Numbered from the stretch's first letter, positions 46,590 to 57,428 are shown. The stretch: DNA of 64,000 bases from Agrobacterium vitis (GCF_037039395.1 NZ_CP146244.1:806001-870000), one strand, 5' to 3'. Numbers and translations are program-made. Notes: generated from the sequence alone by a model not told the origin.

Positions 46590-47348
46590 ATGCAGAAGGA
46601 CATTAAGGCCTCGGCAAAGCAGGGGGATGCCGCCACCCATGGCCGCCGCGCCGTGATTGAATTGCGCGAGAAAATCATCAGTGGACATCTCGCTGGCGGG
46701 ACGCGGCTGTTCGAGGTGTCGCTGGCGGAGGAACTCGACATTTCCCGCACGCCGGTGCGCGAAGCTTTGTCACGGCTAGCCGAAGAAGGTCTGCTCGACC
46801 GCTTGCCGAATGGCGGGTTCACAGTGCGCCGGTTTGGCTATGACGATGTCATTGATGCGATTGAATTGCGAGGTGTTCTCGAGGGAACAGCGGCAAGGCT
46901 GGCCGCAGAACGAGGGGCAGACCCGGAGGCGCTTGCTGAGATATGGGAGACAATATTTAAGCTGGATCAATGCTTTGGACCCTATGTCGATGATGTGGAG
47001 TTCGACGCCTATGCCGATCTCAATGAGATATTCCACCGCCAGCTGGCAGCCCTTTGTGGAAGCGAAGTGATGCGCCGTGAGGTGGAGCGGGCAAGTGCTT
47101 TGCCTTTTGCCTCGCCCTCCGCCTTCCTGCCCAACAGGTTGGATATTGCTGCATTTCGCCGGTCCCTGCGCTCAGCGCAGGAGCAGCATCGCGCCCTAGT
47201 GGAGGCAATTGCTGCGCGCGAAGGGGCCCGCGCCGAAGCCATGGCCCGTGAACATGCCAGAACGGCGCGGCGAAACCTCGACTATATTTTCAAAGAGGAC
47301 CCGGAGCTGATCAACAAGATTCCCGGCATGGCGCTGATCCATCGTTGA
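46590..47348 (+). CDS. GntR-family regulator (FCD-domain, VanR-like)
   Basis: A 252-residue regulator. The winged helix-turn-helix (about 20-80) reads FEVSLAEELDISRTPVREAL, and the C-terminal FCD domain has the metal/ligand residues in YADLNEIFHRQLAAL and around QEQHRALVEAI. FCD regulators respond to small organic acids, and VanR-type members control vanillate demethylation. It lies 122 bp upstream of the LigM-like demethylase on the same strand. Start: ATG 46590 has GGAGGG upstream (11-nt spacing); ATG 46563 is an alternative. Confidence 0.85.
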   Translation: MQKDIKASAKQGDAATHGRRAVIELREKIISGHLAGGTRLFEVSLAEELDISRTPVREALSRLAEEGLLDRLPNGGFTVRRFGYDDVIDAIELRGVLEGTAARLAAERGADPEALAEIWETIFKLDQCFGPYVDDVEFDAYADLNEIFHRQLAALCGSEVMRREVERASALPFASPSAFLPNRLDIAAFRRSLRSAQEQHRALVEAIAAREGARAEAMAREHARTARRNLDYIFKEDPELINKIPGMALIHR

Positions 47349-47435
47349 ATTTCCTCCATGATTTCTGCGGCCTTGTTCATGGCCACAAAAAAGCTTCAGA
47401 AACGGGCTTGCATTCTGCTCAGGGGCTGGCATCAA

Positions 47436-47443
47436 TGTATACA
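47436..47443. promoter_or_regulatory. TGTATACA motif upstream of the O-demethylase gene
   Basis: A second copy of the octamer, 35 bp before ATG 47471, fitting an operator in the demethylase promoter. Shared with 46495-46502. Confidence 0.5.
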
Positions 47444-47470
47444 CACTGAAGTATGCCTTGGGAGGAAACG

Positions 47471-48889
47471 ATGGCAGCGAGCAGTCTCCACGATATTTTG
47501 CAGGCTAATCCCGACATTGTCGGACGGCTGCGCAATTCGCCGGTCGGGATGTATGTATACCCGGTTGTGACACCTGAATTCAGCAATTGGCGCTCCGAAC
47601 AAGTGGCTTGGCGCAATTCCGCCGTGCTGTTTGATCAATCCCACCACATGGACGAGTTGATCGTCGAGGGACCGGATGCGGAGAAATTTCTCAGCCATCA
47701 CGGCATCAATTCCTTTGCGAATTTCGATCTCAACCGCGCCAAACACTTCGTTCCGGTCACGCCGAACGGCCATGTGATCGGCGATCACATCATCTTCCGC
47801 GAACGGCAGGACAAGTTCATCCTGGTGGGCCGCGCCCCGACCTCCAATTGGCTGATGTTCTGCGCCGCCTATGGCAAATGGAATGTCCGTCTCAAGCACG
47901 ACCCGCGTTCTCCGTCCCGCCCGGAAGGCGAGCGCGTGTTGCGCACCCATTATCGCTACCAGATCCAGGGACCGGAAGCCCCGAGGATTTTCGAGAAGAT
48001 CAATGGCGGGCCGGTCCAGGAGATCAAGTTTTTCCATGTCGACTGGATCAATGTCGGTTCCAAGAAGGTGCAGGCGCTTCGCCATGGCATGTCCGGCGCG
48101 CCGGGTCTGGAAATCTGGGGCCCTTACGAGGACAAGAATTACATCCTGTCCTGTATTCTCGACGCGGCAAAGGATGCCAATGTCGATCTGGTGCGCTGCG
48201 GCAGTCGCGCCTACTCCACCAACACTCTGGAAAGCGGCTGGATTCCCTCGCCGCTTCCCGGCATCTATACCGGTGACGGCATGCTCGCCGAATATCGCCA
48301 ATGGCTGGGCGCCGACAGCTATGAGGCCAATGGTCCGATTGGCGGCAGCTTCGTCTCCAGCAATATCGAGGATTATTACGTCAATCCGTTCGAGCTTGGC
48401 TATGATTTCTACATTGGCTGGAAGAAGGATGATTTCATCGGCAAGGCGGCGCTTGAAAAGATCAAGGGCCAGACCAACCGCAAGAAAGTCACCTTCGAAT
48501 GGAATGCCGAGGATGTTGTCGAGGTGATTGCCTCTGCCTTCCGTCCAGGCGAAGACAGCTACAAGTGGATCGATTTCCCCGTCCTGAACTACGCATCGAC
48601 CAGCGCCGACATGATCGTCAACGACGAGGGCAAGACGGTGGGCCTATCGATGTTTGGCGGCTATTCCTACAATGAGCGCTGCATCCTGTCGCTCGGCATT
48701 GTCGATGCCGATGTCAAGGAAGGCGACGTGCTGACATTGATCTGGGGTGAACCGGACGGCGGCAGCGGCAAGACCTCCACCGAGCGCCCACACAAGCAGG
48801 CGAAAATCCGCGTGCGGATCTCTCCGACGCCTTACGCACGCCAGGCCCGCGAGACCTATGCCGAAAGCTGGCGCACGAAGAAGAAGTGA
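47471..48889 (+). CDS. LigM/DesA-like tetrahydrofolate-dependent O-demethylase
   Basis: A 472-residue GcvT-family (aminomethyltransferase-fold) enzyme. The length and segments such as NPDIVGRLRNSPVGMYVYP, WRNSAVLFDQSHHMDEL and ELGYDFYIGWKKDDFIGKAA resemble LigM and DesA, which transfer the O-methyl group of vanillate, 3-O-methylgallate or syringate to tetrahydrofolate. ATG 47471 has GGAGG 5 nt upstream; ATG 47453 lacks such a site. The gene next door is a VanR-like regulator, which fits aromatic methyl-ether catabolism, relevant to a plant-associated bacterium. No folate-recycling gene is adjacent. The exact substrate is inferred. Confidence 0.75.
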   Translation: MAASSLHDILQANPDIVGRLRNSPVGMYVYPVVTPEFSNWRSEQVAWRNSAVLFDQSHHMDELIVEGPDAEKFLSHHGINSFANFDLNRAKHFVPVTPNGHVIGDHIIFRERQDKFILVGRAPTSNWLMFCAAYGKWNVRLKHDPRSPSRPEGERVLRTHYRYQIQGPEAPRIFEKINGGPVQEIKFFHVDWINVGSKKVQALRHGMSGAPGLEIWGPYEDKNYILSCILDAAKDANVDLVRCGSRAYSTNTLESGWIPSPLPGIYTGDGMLAEYRQWLGADSYEANGPIGGSFVSSNIEDYYVNPFELGYDFYIGWKKDDFIGKAALEKIKGQTNRKKVTFEWNAEDVVEVIASAFRPGEDSYKWIDFPVLNYASTSADMIVNDEGKTVGLSMFGGYSYNERCILSLGIVDADVKEGDVLTLIWGEPDGGSGKTSTERPHKQAKIRVRISPTPYARQARETYAESWRTKKK

Positions 48890-48915
48890 TCTGCCCGATA
48901 TCACTAGCTAATCAC

Positions 48916-48956
48916 ATCAATGCTCCGACACCTCAATAACATGTCGGGGCATTGAT
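48916..48956. terminator. Hairpin between convergent genes, probable bidirectional terminator
   Basis: ATCAATGCTCCGACA (48916-48930) pairs with 48942-48956 (one G-T wobble) around an 11-nt loop, in the 91-bp gap between the convergent demethylase and P-ATPase genes. Confidence 0.65.
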
Positions 48957-48980
48957 CTAGCGGATCGGTGGTGTTTTGAG

Positions 48981-51233
48981 TCAGGCGGTCTTCGCGCTGC
49001 CGGGCCAGCGCAGCAGGCGCATGGCGTTGGCGGTGACGAGAACGGTGGCGCCGGTATCGGCCAGGATCGCGGGCCAGAGACCGGTAACGCCAATGATTGT
49101 CGTTACCAGGAAGACGGCTTTCAGCCCGATGGCAATGGTGATATTCTGACGGATATTGCCCATCACCTGCCGCGACAGCATGACCATGTCGGCGATATCC
49201 ATCACCCTCCCATGCAGAATGGCCGCATCGGCGGTTTCCAGTGCCACATCCGTTCCGCCGCCCATGGCAATGCCGATATCGGCGGCGGCCAGAGCCGGGG
49301 CATCGTTGATACCATCTCCAACCTTGGCGACCCGCTCGCCCTTCGCCTGCATGTCGCGCACGATGGCCTGTTTGTCTTGTGGCAGCAGATCGGCGCGCGG
49401 CTCGATATCAAGCAGCGTGGCGATGGCCCGCGCTGTGGCGGCATTGTCGCCGGTCAGCATGATGGAGCGAATACCGGCAGCCTTCAGCGCGTCCAACCCT
49501 TGGCGGGCATCGGGGCGCGGTTGGTCGCGGAGCGCAATCAGCCCCGTGACTGACCCGTTCTTGACCAGCAGGGAGACGGATTTGCCTTCTGTACTCAGCA
49601 TTTCGATACTGGCGCCGATCTCGGCGGAAATAGGGGCCAGTTCGGCGGCGGCACTGGCCGATCCGAGGAAGAGGCTGATGCCGCCCACTGTGCCGCGCAC
49701 GCCCTTGCCAGCAATGGCTCCGGTCTCGATTGGCGGTGGTACAGCGATGGCGCGGTCGGTGGCGGCCTCGATAATCGCCCGGGCCAGCGGATGGTTGGAC
49801 CCCATTTCAAGGGCCGCTGCATCGGCCAGCACGGTCTTTTCGACTGAGCCGCCAAACGCAATGATATCAGTCACTTTTGGCTTGCCTTCCGTCAGCGTTC
49901 CCGTCTTGTCGAGCGCGATGGCGGTGATCCGCCCGACATTTTCGAGAACCGCGCCGCCCTTCATCAGCAGGCCGCGACGCGCACCGGCGGAGAGACCGGC
50001 GGCAATGGCGGCGGGTGTCGAGATGACCAGCGCGCAAGGGCAGCCGATCAGCAGGATTGCCAGACCTTTATAGAGCCACAGGCTCCAGTCCCCATCCCAG
50101 AACAGCGGCGGCAGGATTGCCACCAGCGCGGCCAACAGCGTTACAGCGGGTGTGTAATAGCGCGAAAACCGGTCGATGAAGCGCTCGGTTGGCGCCTTGC
50201 TTTCCTGGGCTTCCTCAACCAGCTGGACAACGCGGGCAATGGTGTTGTCGGCTGCGGTGGCCGTTACCTTGACCCGGAGTGTTCCTTCGCCATTCACCGT
50301 TCCGGCAAAAACACCTTCCCCTGCGCCTTTGGTTTTAGGAAGGCTCTCTCCGGTGACAGGGGCTTCATTGATCGCGCTGGTGCCATCGATAATTTCTCCA
50401 TCGGCAGGAACCCGGTCGCCGGGCCGCACGATGACGATGGTGCCGAGGGTCAGGCTGGCGGCTGCCACGTCTTCAACGCGGCCATTCCGCTCGATCCGCG
50501 CCGTATCGGGAACCAGCTTGGTCAGGCCTTGAATACTGGCGCGGGCCCGTCCGGCCGCAAAACCCTCGAGCAATTCACCGACCAGAAACAGGAAAACCAC
50601 CGTGGCCGCTTCCTCGGTCGCGCCGATGACGATGGCGCCGATAGAGGCGATGGTCATCAGCATTTCAATGGAAAACGGCGTTCCGGCCAGCGCCGCCATC
50701 ACGGCACGGCGAGCGATCGGCACGATACCGATGGAGATAGCGACCAGAAATGCCCAGAAGGAGAGGGACGGCACGACATGGCCGATGACCATGGCAAGAA
50801 CGAGAGCGATGCCGCTCGTTGCGACCAGCCGGGCCTTTTGTGTGCGCCACCAAGGGCCTGTTGCAGGTCCGTCATCATGCAGATGGCTGTGCAGGCCGTC
50901 GCCATGAGAGGCATGGTCATGTCCATCATGGTTATGCGCCGCGCCACCATGATGGCCGGTGCAGGGAGAGCCATGTGCGTGGTCGTGCTGATCATCCTGT
51001 TGTGGAACGGAGGCGGCGAGGCGGGTGGTCTTGTAGCCAAGACCGGTCACCTTATCGGCCAGCGTTATCAGATCGGCGTCGCCATTGTGGACGACGGCCA
51101 TGGTCTGTGCTGTCACCGACACCCGGACATCGGTAATACCGGCCACCCGGCGTGCAGCCGTGTCGATCTTTGCCGCGCAGGAGGCGCAATCCATGCCCTC
51201 GACGCGGAAGCGGGTGGTTTGTTCGGTCGCCAT
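48981..51233 (-). CDS. Zn/Cd/Pb-type P1B ATPase (CadA/ZntA-like)
   Basis: A 750-residue heavy-metal exporter of the inner membrane. N-terminal HMA domain with GMDCASC (13-19), a His/Asp-rich stretch (about 80-119) that likely binds zinc, then membrane helices with the metal-site motif CPC (IGCPCALVIST), the phosphorylation motif DKTGT, and GDGINDAPAL near the end. The CPC motif and His-rich tail fit Zn(II)/Cd(II)/Pb(II) transport. ATG 51233 has AAGGA 8 nt upstream; the longer reading begins at TTG 51263, inside the promoter. Divergent MerR regulator controls it through the site at 51263-51293. Confidence 0.9.
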   Translation of the reverse strand: MATEQTTRFRVEGMDCASCAAKIDTAARRVAGITDVRVSVTAQTMAVVHNGDADLITLADKVTGLGYKTTRLAASVPQQDDQHDHAHGSPCTGHHGGAAHNHDGHDHASHGDGLHSHLHDDGPATGPWWRTQKARLVATSGIALVLAMVIGHVVPSLSFWAFLVAISIGIVPIARRAVMAALAGTPFSIEMLMTIASIGAIVIGATEEAATVVFLFLVGELLEGFAAGRARASIQGLTKLVPDTARIERNGRVEDVAAASLTLGTIVIVRPGDRVPADGEIIDGTSAINEAPVTGESLPKTKGAGEGVFAGTVNGEGTLRVKVTATAADNTIARVVQLVEEAQESKAPTERFIDRFSRYYTPAVTLLAALVAILPPLFWDGDWSLWLYKGLAILLIGCPCALVISTPAAIAAGLSAGARRGLLMKGGAVLENVGRITAIALDKTGTLTEGKPKVTDIIAFGGSVEKTVLADAAALEMGSNHPLARAIIEAATDRAIAVPPPIETGAIAGKGVRGTVGGISLFLGSASAAAELAPISAEIGASIEMLSTEGKSVSLLVKNGSVTGLIALRDQPRPDARQGLDALKAAGIRSIMLTGDNAATARAIATLLDIEPRADLLPQDKQAIVRDMQAKGERVAKVGDGINDAPALAAADIGIAMGGGTDVALETADAAILHGRVMDIADMVMLSRQVMGNIRQNITIAIGLKAVFLVTTIIGVTGLWPAILADTGATVLVTANAMRLLRWPGSAKTA

Positions 51234-51262
51234 CGGTTCGTCCTTGTCATTGTGTCGAACCA

Positions 51263-51293
51263 ATCCTACATTCTCTAGTGACTAGAGGAGCAA
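51263..51293 (-). promoter_or_regulatory. MerR-type promoter with 19-bp spacer for the P-ATPase
   Basis: On the minus strand TTGCTC (51288-51293) and TAGGAT (51263-51268) are separated by 19 bp, the over-long spacing that MerR proteins correct by DNA twisting. The spacer holds the palindrome CTCTAGTGACTAGAG (51273-51287 in plus orientation), similar to ZntR/CadR operators. Confidence 0.75.
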
Positions 51294-51304
51294 GGGCAAA
51301 ATCG

Positions 51305-51724
51305 ATGGCAATCGCAATTGGCGAGGCGGCGCGGATCAGTGGCGTCAAGGTTCCCACTATCCGCTATTACGAACAGGTCGGCCTTCTGCCGCAGCCGCCG
51401 CGCACCGATGGAAACCGCAGGCTTTACAGCGCTGCCCATTTGCAGAGGCTAACCTTTATCCGCCATGCGCGTGAGCTTGGCTTCGAGGTCGATGCCATTC
51501 GCACGCTGCTCGATCTTCAGGATAAGCCCGGTCAGTCCTGCTCACCCGCCGATTCGATTGCGCGGCAGCGGCTTGCCGATGTCGAGGAGCGGATCGACCG
51601 GCTAAAGGCGTTGAAAACCGAGCTTGAGCGAATGATCATGGGATGTTCGCATGGGACGATTGCCGAGTGCCGGGTGATCGAGGTTCTGGCCGATCACGAC
51701 CAATGCCGCCACGACCGGCATTGA
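51305..51724 (+). CDS. MerR-family metal-responsive regulator (ZntR/CadR-like)
   Basis: A 139-residue regulator. N-terminal MerR helix-turn-helix (IGEAARISGVKVPTIRYYEQ, then LLPQPPRTDGNRRLY), a long dimerisation helix, and metal ligands C79, C114, H116 and C122, the pattern of Zn/Cd-responsive ZntR/CadR members, with a Cys/His-rich tail (HDQCRHDRH). ATG 51305 is chosen because the family's N-terminus starts there; an upstream in-frame reading from 51152 lies inside the P-ATPase gene. It is divergent from the ATPase. Confidence 0.88.
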   Translation: MAIAIGEAARISGVKVPTIRYYEQVGLLPQPPRTDGNRRLYSAAHLQRLTFIRHARELGFEVDAIRTLLDLQDKPGQSCSPADSIARQRLADVEERIDRLKALKTELERMIMGCSHGTIAECRVIEVLADHDQCRHDRH

Positions 51725-51732
51725 TATCACTA

Positions 51733-51920
51733 CTGCATAATTTTCTCTTCAAACCGGAATCGGTTTAAAGAGAAAATTATGCAGCAGATATAAAGCGCTA
51801 CAGCGAACCTTTGTGCGCCATATATGGCGCACGGCGCTGTAGAGCATCGGTCCGATGCTCTCAGTTATGTTTGCGCATCAGATTTATCCGAAAACCTGTT
51901 CTTAACGTTCGGTCCGATGC
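51733..51920. repeat. Mosaic of four palindromes, rhizobial RIME-like element
   Basis: Four inverted repeats stand in a row between merR and glgB: arms 51733-51756/51761-51784 (one mismatch, 4-nt loop); a perfect 20-bp palindrome GTGCGCCATATATGGCGCAC (51813-51832); arms 51841-51850/51852-51861 (AGAGCATCGG); and 51874-51920 bounded by GCATC and GATGC with inner CCGAA and TTCGG. The AGCATCGGACCGAA-type block is typical of intergenic mosaic elements (RIME) described in Rhizobium and relatives. It may also end transcription of merR and glgB. Confidence 0.75.
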
Positions 51921-51921
51921 T

Positions 51922-54129
51922 TTAGGCTACCCACTTCAGATAGAGTGTCGCCAGCGGTGGCAGGGCGAGGTTTATCGAAAATTCCCTGCCATGCGCCGGG
52001 ATCTGCTCGGCTGAAACGTCACCCTTGCCTTGCCCCGATCCTCCAAATTCACTGGCATCGCTGTTGAGGATTTCCGTCCAGCGACCCTGCCTTGGCACGC
52101 CAACGCGGTAGTCATGGCGCAAGATCGGGGTGAAATTCGAAATCGCCAGAATGCAGGTCTCCCGGTTTTCGTCATAGCGCAGCATGGCGATAACGGAGTT
52201 TTCGGCATCGTCGGCAATCGCCCATTCAAATCCGGCGGGGTCGAGATCGCTGAATTGCAGGGCCTTTTCCTGCTGATACAGCCCGTTCAGCCTGGCGACC
52301 AAAGTCTGGACACCGGCGTGATCCGGTCGGTCCTGCAAATCCCAGGAGATGGATTGATCGTGGTTCCACTCAATGTCCTGGCCGATCTCGCAGCCCATGA
52401 ACATCAGTTTCTTGCCGGGATGCGCCCACATGAAACCATAGTAGGCCCGCAGATTAGCCAGCTTCTGCCAATGGTCGCCGGGCATTTTACCCAGTAGCGA
52501 CCCTTTGCCATGCACGACCTCATCATGGGAAAGTGGCAGCACGAACCGCTCGGAATATTGATAGATCATGCTGAAGGTCATCGTGCCGTGATGGTATTTG
52601 CGATAGACCGGATCTTCTTCAATGTAGGACAGGCTGTCATGCATCCAGCCCATGTTCCATTTGAAATCGAAGCCGAGACCGCCGTCTTCCGGTGATTTGG
52701 TCACGCCCGGCCAGGCGGTCGATTCCTCGGCAATCATCAGCGCATGCGGGCAGCGGCTGTGAACGACGCTGTTCAAATGCTTGAAGAATTCGACGGATTC
52801 GAGATTTTCCCGTCCGCCGAATTGGTTGGGAATCCATTCGCCGTCATTGCGGCTATAGTCTCGGTAGAGCATCGAGGCGACGGCATCGACCCGCAGTCCG
52901 TCGATATGGAAATGCTCCAGCCACTCGAAGGCGCTGGCAATCAGAAAGCCCTTCACCTCCTTGCGACCGAGATTGTAGATCAGCGTGTTCCAGTCCCGAT
53001 GAAAGCCCTCGCGGGGATCTTCATGCTCATAAAGCGCGCTGCCGTCGAAACGTGCCAGGCCCCAGACATCGGTCGGAAAATGGGCAGGCACCCAATCGAG
53101 AAGCACGCCGACACCGCTGGCATGGCAGCGGTCGATGAAATAGGCCAAATCCTCCGGCGTGCCATAGCGCCCGGTGGGGGAAAACAGGCCGAGCGGCTGA
53201 TAACCCCAGGAACCGCCGAACGGATGTTCGGTAATCGGCAGGAGTTCGATATGGGTGAAATTCATGGATTTGACGTAGGGCACCAGCCTCTGGCTCAGCT
53301 CCACCCAGTCGAGCCAGCGATTGCCATCTTCAGCGATCCGCAGCCACGAGCCGAGATGCACTTCATAGATCGAGATCGGCTCGCGCGCGGCGGCATCGGC
53401 GTTCTGCCGTGTCATCCAGGCCTGGTCCGTCCAGGCAAAAGGCGTGTTTGATGCGACGATGGAGGCCGTCCCCGGCGCCGCTTCGCTGGCCTTGGCGACG
53501 GGATCGGCCTTTTGCGGCAAGACATTGCCTTGCGCGTCGATCAATTCATATTTGTAGCGCTCGCCAGGACTGAGGCCCGGAACGAACAATTCCCAGATGC
53601 CTCCGGCTTGGCGCAGGCGCATCGGGTTGCGTCGCCCGTCCCAGGAGTTAAAATCACCCACCACCGAGACTCGCTGTGCTGTCGGTGCCCAGACGGCAAA
53701 GCCTACCCCTGCCACCCCATCCATCTCTCGGGGATTGGCCCCCAACGTACGGGCGAGATCGTAATGAGTGGCCTCGGCGATCAGATGCAGGTCCATATCG
53801 CCCAGCAACATGCCGAAGGCGTAGGGGTCTTCGGCAATCTGCACCGTATCAGGCCATTCAATCCGAAACCGATAGCGCGAGGAAGAGCGAAGCTCTCCCG
53901 CAAACAGGCCGCCCGGATGCACCAAGTTCAGCCGGCCCACAGGGGCGTTGCTGTTTCTGTCGAGCATTTCCACGCCGAGCGCACCCGGAAAAATCGCCCG
54001 GACCACTGTTTCCCCATCGGTCCGATGCGGTCCAAGAATGGAAAAGGGATCGCCGTGCCTGCCGTCGATCAGGGCTTGAACTGCCTGGGCATCGATGCCG
54101 GATAGCAAGTCGCTCGTGGCAATCGTCAT
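51922..54129 (-). CDS. glgB: 1,4-alpha-glucan branching enzyme GlgB
   Basis: A 735-residue GH13 enzyme that makes alpha-1,6 branches in glycogen-like glucan. An N-terminal CBM48-type region (about 30-200) precedes the barrel. Catalytic residues are visible in [16 protein letters not shown] (nucleophile Asp), [14 protein letters not shown] (acid/base Glu) and [13 protein letters not shown] (transition-state Asp). ATG 54129 overlaps the treS stop by 4 bp. Last gene of the glgE-treS-glgB operon; it finishes the polymer that GlgE extends. Confidence 0.95.
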   Translation of the reverse strand: MTIATSDLLSGIDAQAVQALIDGRHGDPFSILGPHRTDGETVVRAIFPGALGVEMLDRNSNAPVGRLNLVHPGGLFAGELRSSSRYRFRIEWPDTVQIAEDPYAFGMLLGDMDLHLIAEATHYDLARTLGANPREMDGVAGVGFAVWAPTAQRVSVVGDFNSWDGRRNPMRLRQAGGIWELFVPGLSPGERYKYELIDAQGNVLPQKADPVAKASEAAPGTASIVASNTPFAWTDQAWMTRQNADAAAREPISIYEVHLGSWLRIAEDGNRWLDWVELSQRLVPYVKSMNFTHIELLPITEHPFGGSWGYQPLGLFSPTGRYGTPEDLAYFIDRCHASGVGVLLDWVPAHFPTDVWGLARFDGSALYEHEDPREGFHRDWNTLIYNLGRKEVKGFLIASAFEWLEHFHIDGLRVDAVASMLYRDYSRNDGEWIPNQFGGRENLESVEFFKHLNSVVHSRCPHALMIAEESTAWPGVTKSPEDGGLGFDFKWNMGWMHDSLSYIEEDPVYRKYHHGTMTFSMIYQYSERFVLPLSHDEVVHGKGSLLGKMPGDHWQKLANLRAYYGFMWAHPGKKLMFMGCEIGQDIEWNHDQSISWDLQDRPDHAGVQTLVARLNGLYQQEKALQFSDLDPAGFEWAIADDAENSVIAMLRYDENRETCILAISNFTPILRHDYRVGVPRQGRWTEILNSDASEFGGSGQGKGDVSAEQIPAHGREFSINLALPPLATLYLKWVA

Positions 54130-57100
54130 AGGGAATTCTCCGTCAGCCGTTCAGCAATGTCGGCAAAACCAGCGAGTGGAATGGCGATCCAGCCTGGCCG
54201 GTTGCTGGCTTCATAGCCGATTTCATAGGCGGCCTTTTCCAGCAGGAACAAGTCGAGAATCCTGCGGCGTTGTTCGGGGTCCATGGCCAGTGATGGTTCT
54301 CCGTCGACTGCAGCGAAATAGCTGTCGAGGAAATGCGCCTCGGCCTTCTTGCGAAACGCCTCGATCAACGCGGCTCTTGCTTCTATGTCGCCCTGAATGA
54401 CGATCTCGCGGCCCGTATCGGCGGAAGCAGCAAGATAGCTCAGCGACCGGACCAGTCCGGCCACGTCGCGTAGCGGATTGGTCTTTGCCCGCCGTTCGGC
54501 GAGCGGGCGGGCCGGTTCGCCTTCGAAGTCGATAATATAGACATCGTCTTCGGCAATAAGGATCTGGCCGAGATGGAAATCACCATGGTTGCGGATCATC
54601 AGCGTGTCCTTGGCAACGCTGGCCAGCGTACCGACCGCGCTCAAGATCTGCTCCCGGCGGTCCGCCAGCATGGTACTGACCCGGACGGTCTCAGTTTCGA
54701 GACCATCACTGTCGGTGCCATGACCAATGGCAGACACTCTGTCCAGGCAATCGGCCACGCGGGCCATCACTGAGCGCGACCAAACGGACACATCCTCGTC
54801 GGTCATTGCGACCGGCGTAAAAGCCGGGTCGTCTGTCGGCTTGGCCAGTGCCACATGCAACTCGCCAAGCCGTTTGCCGATCACGGCGGCCTGATTGAAC
54901 AGCGGGTTGAACCGCTCCTGCTCGGCATCGTCATCCTGACCGGCAACCATGCTTTGTTCGAGCATCTGCCTGAGCGTGTCGAGCATCCAGGTCCAGGCAT
55001 CGCCCTGATTGCGGATGGCACCCTGGATGATGATCAATGTCGAGCGCTCATCTTCAGGTGAAACCCTGACGACCTCTCCCAGCAGCGGGGCGGTGTTGGC
55101 ATAGCCAAGCCGTGTCAGGTGACGGGTCATTTCCACTTCCGGGTGGATGCCCTGATGGATATGACGAATGAGCTTGATCATCGCCAGATCGCCAATGATC
55201 AACGAGCTGTTGGATTGTTCAGCCGAGAGCCATTTGACCTGCATGTCCTCGGACAGGTCCATGCCGTCGAGCTGCTCGGTGCCGATGAAATCAATGGAGC
55301 CGCTCTTGCTGGAAATGCTGGAGCGTTCGCACAAAGCCTTGATGACGCCACGCGCCATGCTTTGCATGGCAAAGCCATCCGTCAGAAAACCGACCCGGCG
55401 TCCTTTGCGAACTCGCGCAAAGGCTAGTTGCTGGGCGAGCGCATGGGGTGTCTCATCGTCCCAGGCGATGGCAAACGGCAGGAAATATCGCTCAATGCGA
55501 TCTTCCAGCTCGGTTTCCAGCTCACCCAGCAGCAGGTCATTGCCGAAGGGCATTGGAATGGTTGAGATCAGCGAGGCGCGTTTCACCCTTTCGCCCTTGG
55601 AGGCAAACCAGCGGCGCTTGGCAAGATAGGAAGGCAGGATTTCCCGCGAAATCGTGTCTTGGATATTTGGCTCGTCCAGCAATTGGGCAAGCTCGCGCCG
55701 CATGACGATGGTGACGAAATCGGGCAATTGCTCCGGTGGCTCGGTACGCCAGGCCGGTCCATCCGCATCGGTCTCGCCCGAGAGCTTGAACCAGAAGAAA
55801 CCATAGGGCGGCAGGGTCAGGAGGTAGGTCAACTGGCCGATGGGGGGAAAGGCCGACATGCCGGTCAGCTCAATGGGAATACGCTTTTCGAATTCGGCCA
55901 GATCCAGTTCGACCGCCTGCGGCAGGCGCGACAGATTGGCGACACACAGCAGCACTTCGCCTTCATATTCGCGCAAATAGGCGATGATCTTGCGGTTGGC
56001 CGGCGACAGGAACCGCAATGTGCCGCGTCCGAACGCCGTAAATTTGCGCCGAAGCGCCAACATGTGACGGCTCCAGTTCAGCAGGGAATGGGCGTCAGCC
56101 GACTGTGCCTCGACATTGACCGCTTCATAGCCATAGAGAGGGTCCATCAGCGGCGGCAGCACCAGACGAGCCGGATCGGCACGGGAAAAGCCGCCATTGC
56201 GATCCGGCGACCACTGCATCGGTGTGCGCACCCCGTCGCGGTCGCCGAGATAGATATTATCGCCCATGCCGATCTCGTCGCCGTAATAGATCACCGGCGT
56301 GCCGCGCATGGAAAGAAGCAGCGCATTCATCAGCTCGATGCGGCGGCGGTCACGCTCCATCAGGGGCGCCAACCGGCGGCGAATGCCGAGATTGATCCGC
56401 GCCCGACGGTCAGCGGCATAGGTGTTCCACAGATAGTCCCGCTCGGCGTCGGTGACCATTTCCAGCGTCAGTTCATCGTGATTGCGCAGGAAAATCGCCC
56501 ATTGGCAATTATCGGGAATCTCTGGTGTCTGGCGCATGATGTCGGTGATCGGGAAACGATCCTCCTTGGCAATCGCCATATACATGCGTGGCATCAGCGG
56601 GAAGTGGAAGGCCATATGACATTCGTCGCCCTCGCCGAAATATTCCTGGGTGTCTTCCGGCCATTGATTGGCCTCGGCCAACAGCATCTTGCCCGGATGG
56701 CCTTCGTCCATTGCCGCCCGGATCTTCTTCAGGATGGCATGGGTTTCCGGCAGGTTCTCGTTATTGGTGCCTTCACGCTCAACCAGATAGGGAATGGCGT
56801 CGAGCCGGAAGGCATCGATGCCGGTATCGAGCCAGAACCGCATGACCGTGATCAACTCGTCCAGCACAGCCGGATTGTCGAAGTTGAGATCCGGCTGGTG
56901 GGAATAGAAGCGATGCCAGTAATAGGCGCCTGCCACCGGGTCCCAGGTCCAGTTGGATTTTTCCGTATCGAGAAAGATGATCCGGGTTTCCGGAAACTTC
57001 TGGTCGGTCTCCGACCAGACATAGAAATCCCGTTCCGGCGAACCGGCGGGCGCATTGCGGGCTCGCTCAAACCAGGGATGCTGGTCGGATGTGTGATTGA

Positions 57101-57428
57101 TCACCAATTCGATGATCACGCGCATGTCACGAGCATGGGCGGCATCCACGAAGGCGCGGAAATCGTCCATCGTGCCGTAGTCCGGGCTGACATTGCCGTA
57201 ATCGGCGATGTCATAGCCGTCATCGCGCCGTGGCGAGGGAAAGAACGGCAAAATCCAGATGGCGGTAATGCCAAGCGAGGCAATGTGGTCGAGCTTTTCC
57301 GTCAAGCCCTTGAAGTCGCCGATCCCATCGCCATTGCCATCGTAAAAGGACTTGATGTGCAATTGATAGATAATTGCATCCTTATACCAAAGCGGGTCAG
57401 TCTCGGCCTGCTGTTGCTGCTGTTCCAT
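54126..57428 (-). CDS. treS: Trehalose synthase fused to maltokinase (TreS-Mak/Pep2)
   Basis: A 1100-residue bifunctional enzyme. The first half (about 1-550) is GH13 trehalose synthase, interconverting trehalose and maltose, with [13 protein letters not shown] (nucleophile), [13 protein letters not shown] (acid/base) and FLRNHDELT. The second half (about 600-1100) is a maltokinase-type domain, with [12 protein letters not shown] and [14 protein letters not shown] resembling the catalytic and metal-binding loops of aminoglycoside-kinase-like enzymes; it would phosphorylate maltose to maltose-1-phosphate for GlgE. ATG 57428 has a GAGGAG site; a longer reading from 57512 overlaps glgE. TreS-Mak fusions are known in many bacteria. 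Confidence 0.92.
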   Translation of the reverse strand: MEQQQQQAETDPLWYKDAIIYQLHIKSFYDGNGDGIGDFKGLTEKLDHIASLGITAIWILPFFPSPRRDDGYDIADYGNVSPDYGTMDDFRAFVDAAHARDMRVIIELVINHTSDQHPWFERARNAPAGSPERDFYVWSETDQKFPETRIIFLDTEKSNWTWDPVAGAYYWHRFYSHQPDLNFDNPAVLDELITVMRFWLDTGIDAFRLDAIPYLVEREGTNNENLPETHAILKKIRAAMDEGHPGKMLLAEANQWPEDTQEYFGEGDECHMAFHFPLMPRMYMAIAKEDRFPITDIMRQTPEIPDNCQWAIFLRNHDELTLEMVTDAERDYLWNTYAADRRARINLGIRRRLAPLMERDRRRIELMNALLLSMRGTPVIYYGDEIGMGDNIYLGDRDGVRTPMQWSPDRNGGFSRADPARLVLPPLMDPLYGYEAVNVEAQSADAHSLLNWSRHMLALRRKFTAFGRGTLRFLSPANRKIIAYLREYEGEVLLCVANLSRLPQAVELDLAEFEKRIPIELTGMSAFPPIGQLTYLLTLPPYGFFWFKLSGETDADGPAWRTEPPEQLPDFVTIVMRRELAQLLDEPNIQDTISREILPSYLAKRRWFASKGERVKRASLISTIPMPFGNDLLLGELETELEDRIERYFLPFAIAWDDETPHALAQQLAFARVRKGRRVGFLTDGFAMQSMARGVIKALCERSSISSKSGSIDFIGTEQLDGMDLSEDMQVKWLSAEQSNSSLIIGDLAMIKLIRHIHQGIHPEVEMTRHLTRLGYANTAPLLGEVVRVSPEDERSTLIIIQGAIRNQGDAWTWMLDTLRQMLEQSMVAGQDDDAEQERFNPLFNQAAVIGKRLGELHVALAKPTDDPAFTPVAMTDEDVSVWSRSVMARVADCLDRVSAIGHGTDSDGLETETVRVSTMLADRREQILSAVGTLASVAKDTLMIRNHGDFHLGQILIAEDDVYIIDFEGEPARPLAERRAKTNPLRDVAGLVRSLSYLAASADTGREIVIQGDIEARAALIEAFRKKAEAHFLDSYFAAVDGEPSLAMDPEQRRRILDLFLLEKAAYEIGYEASNRPGWIAIPLAGFADIAERLTENSL

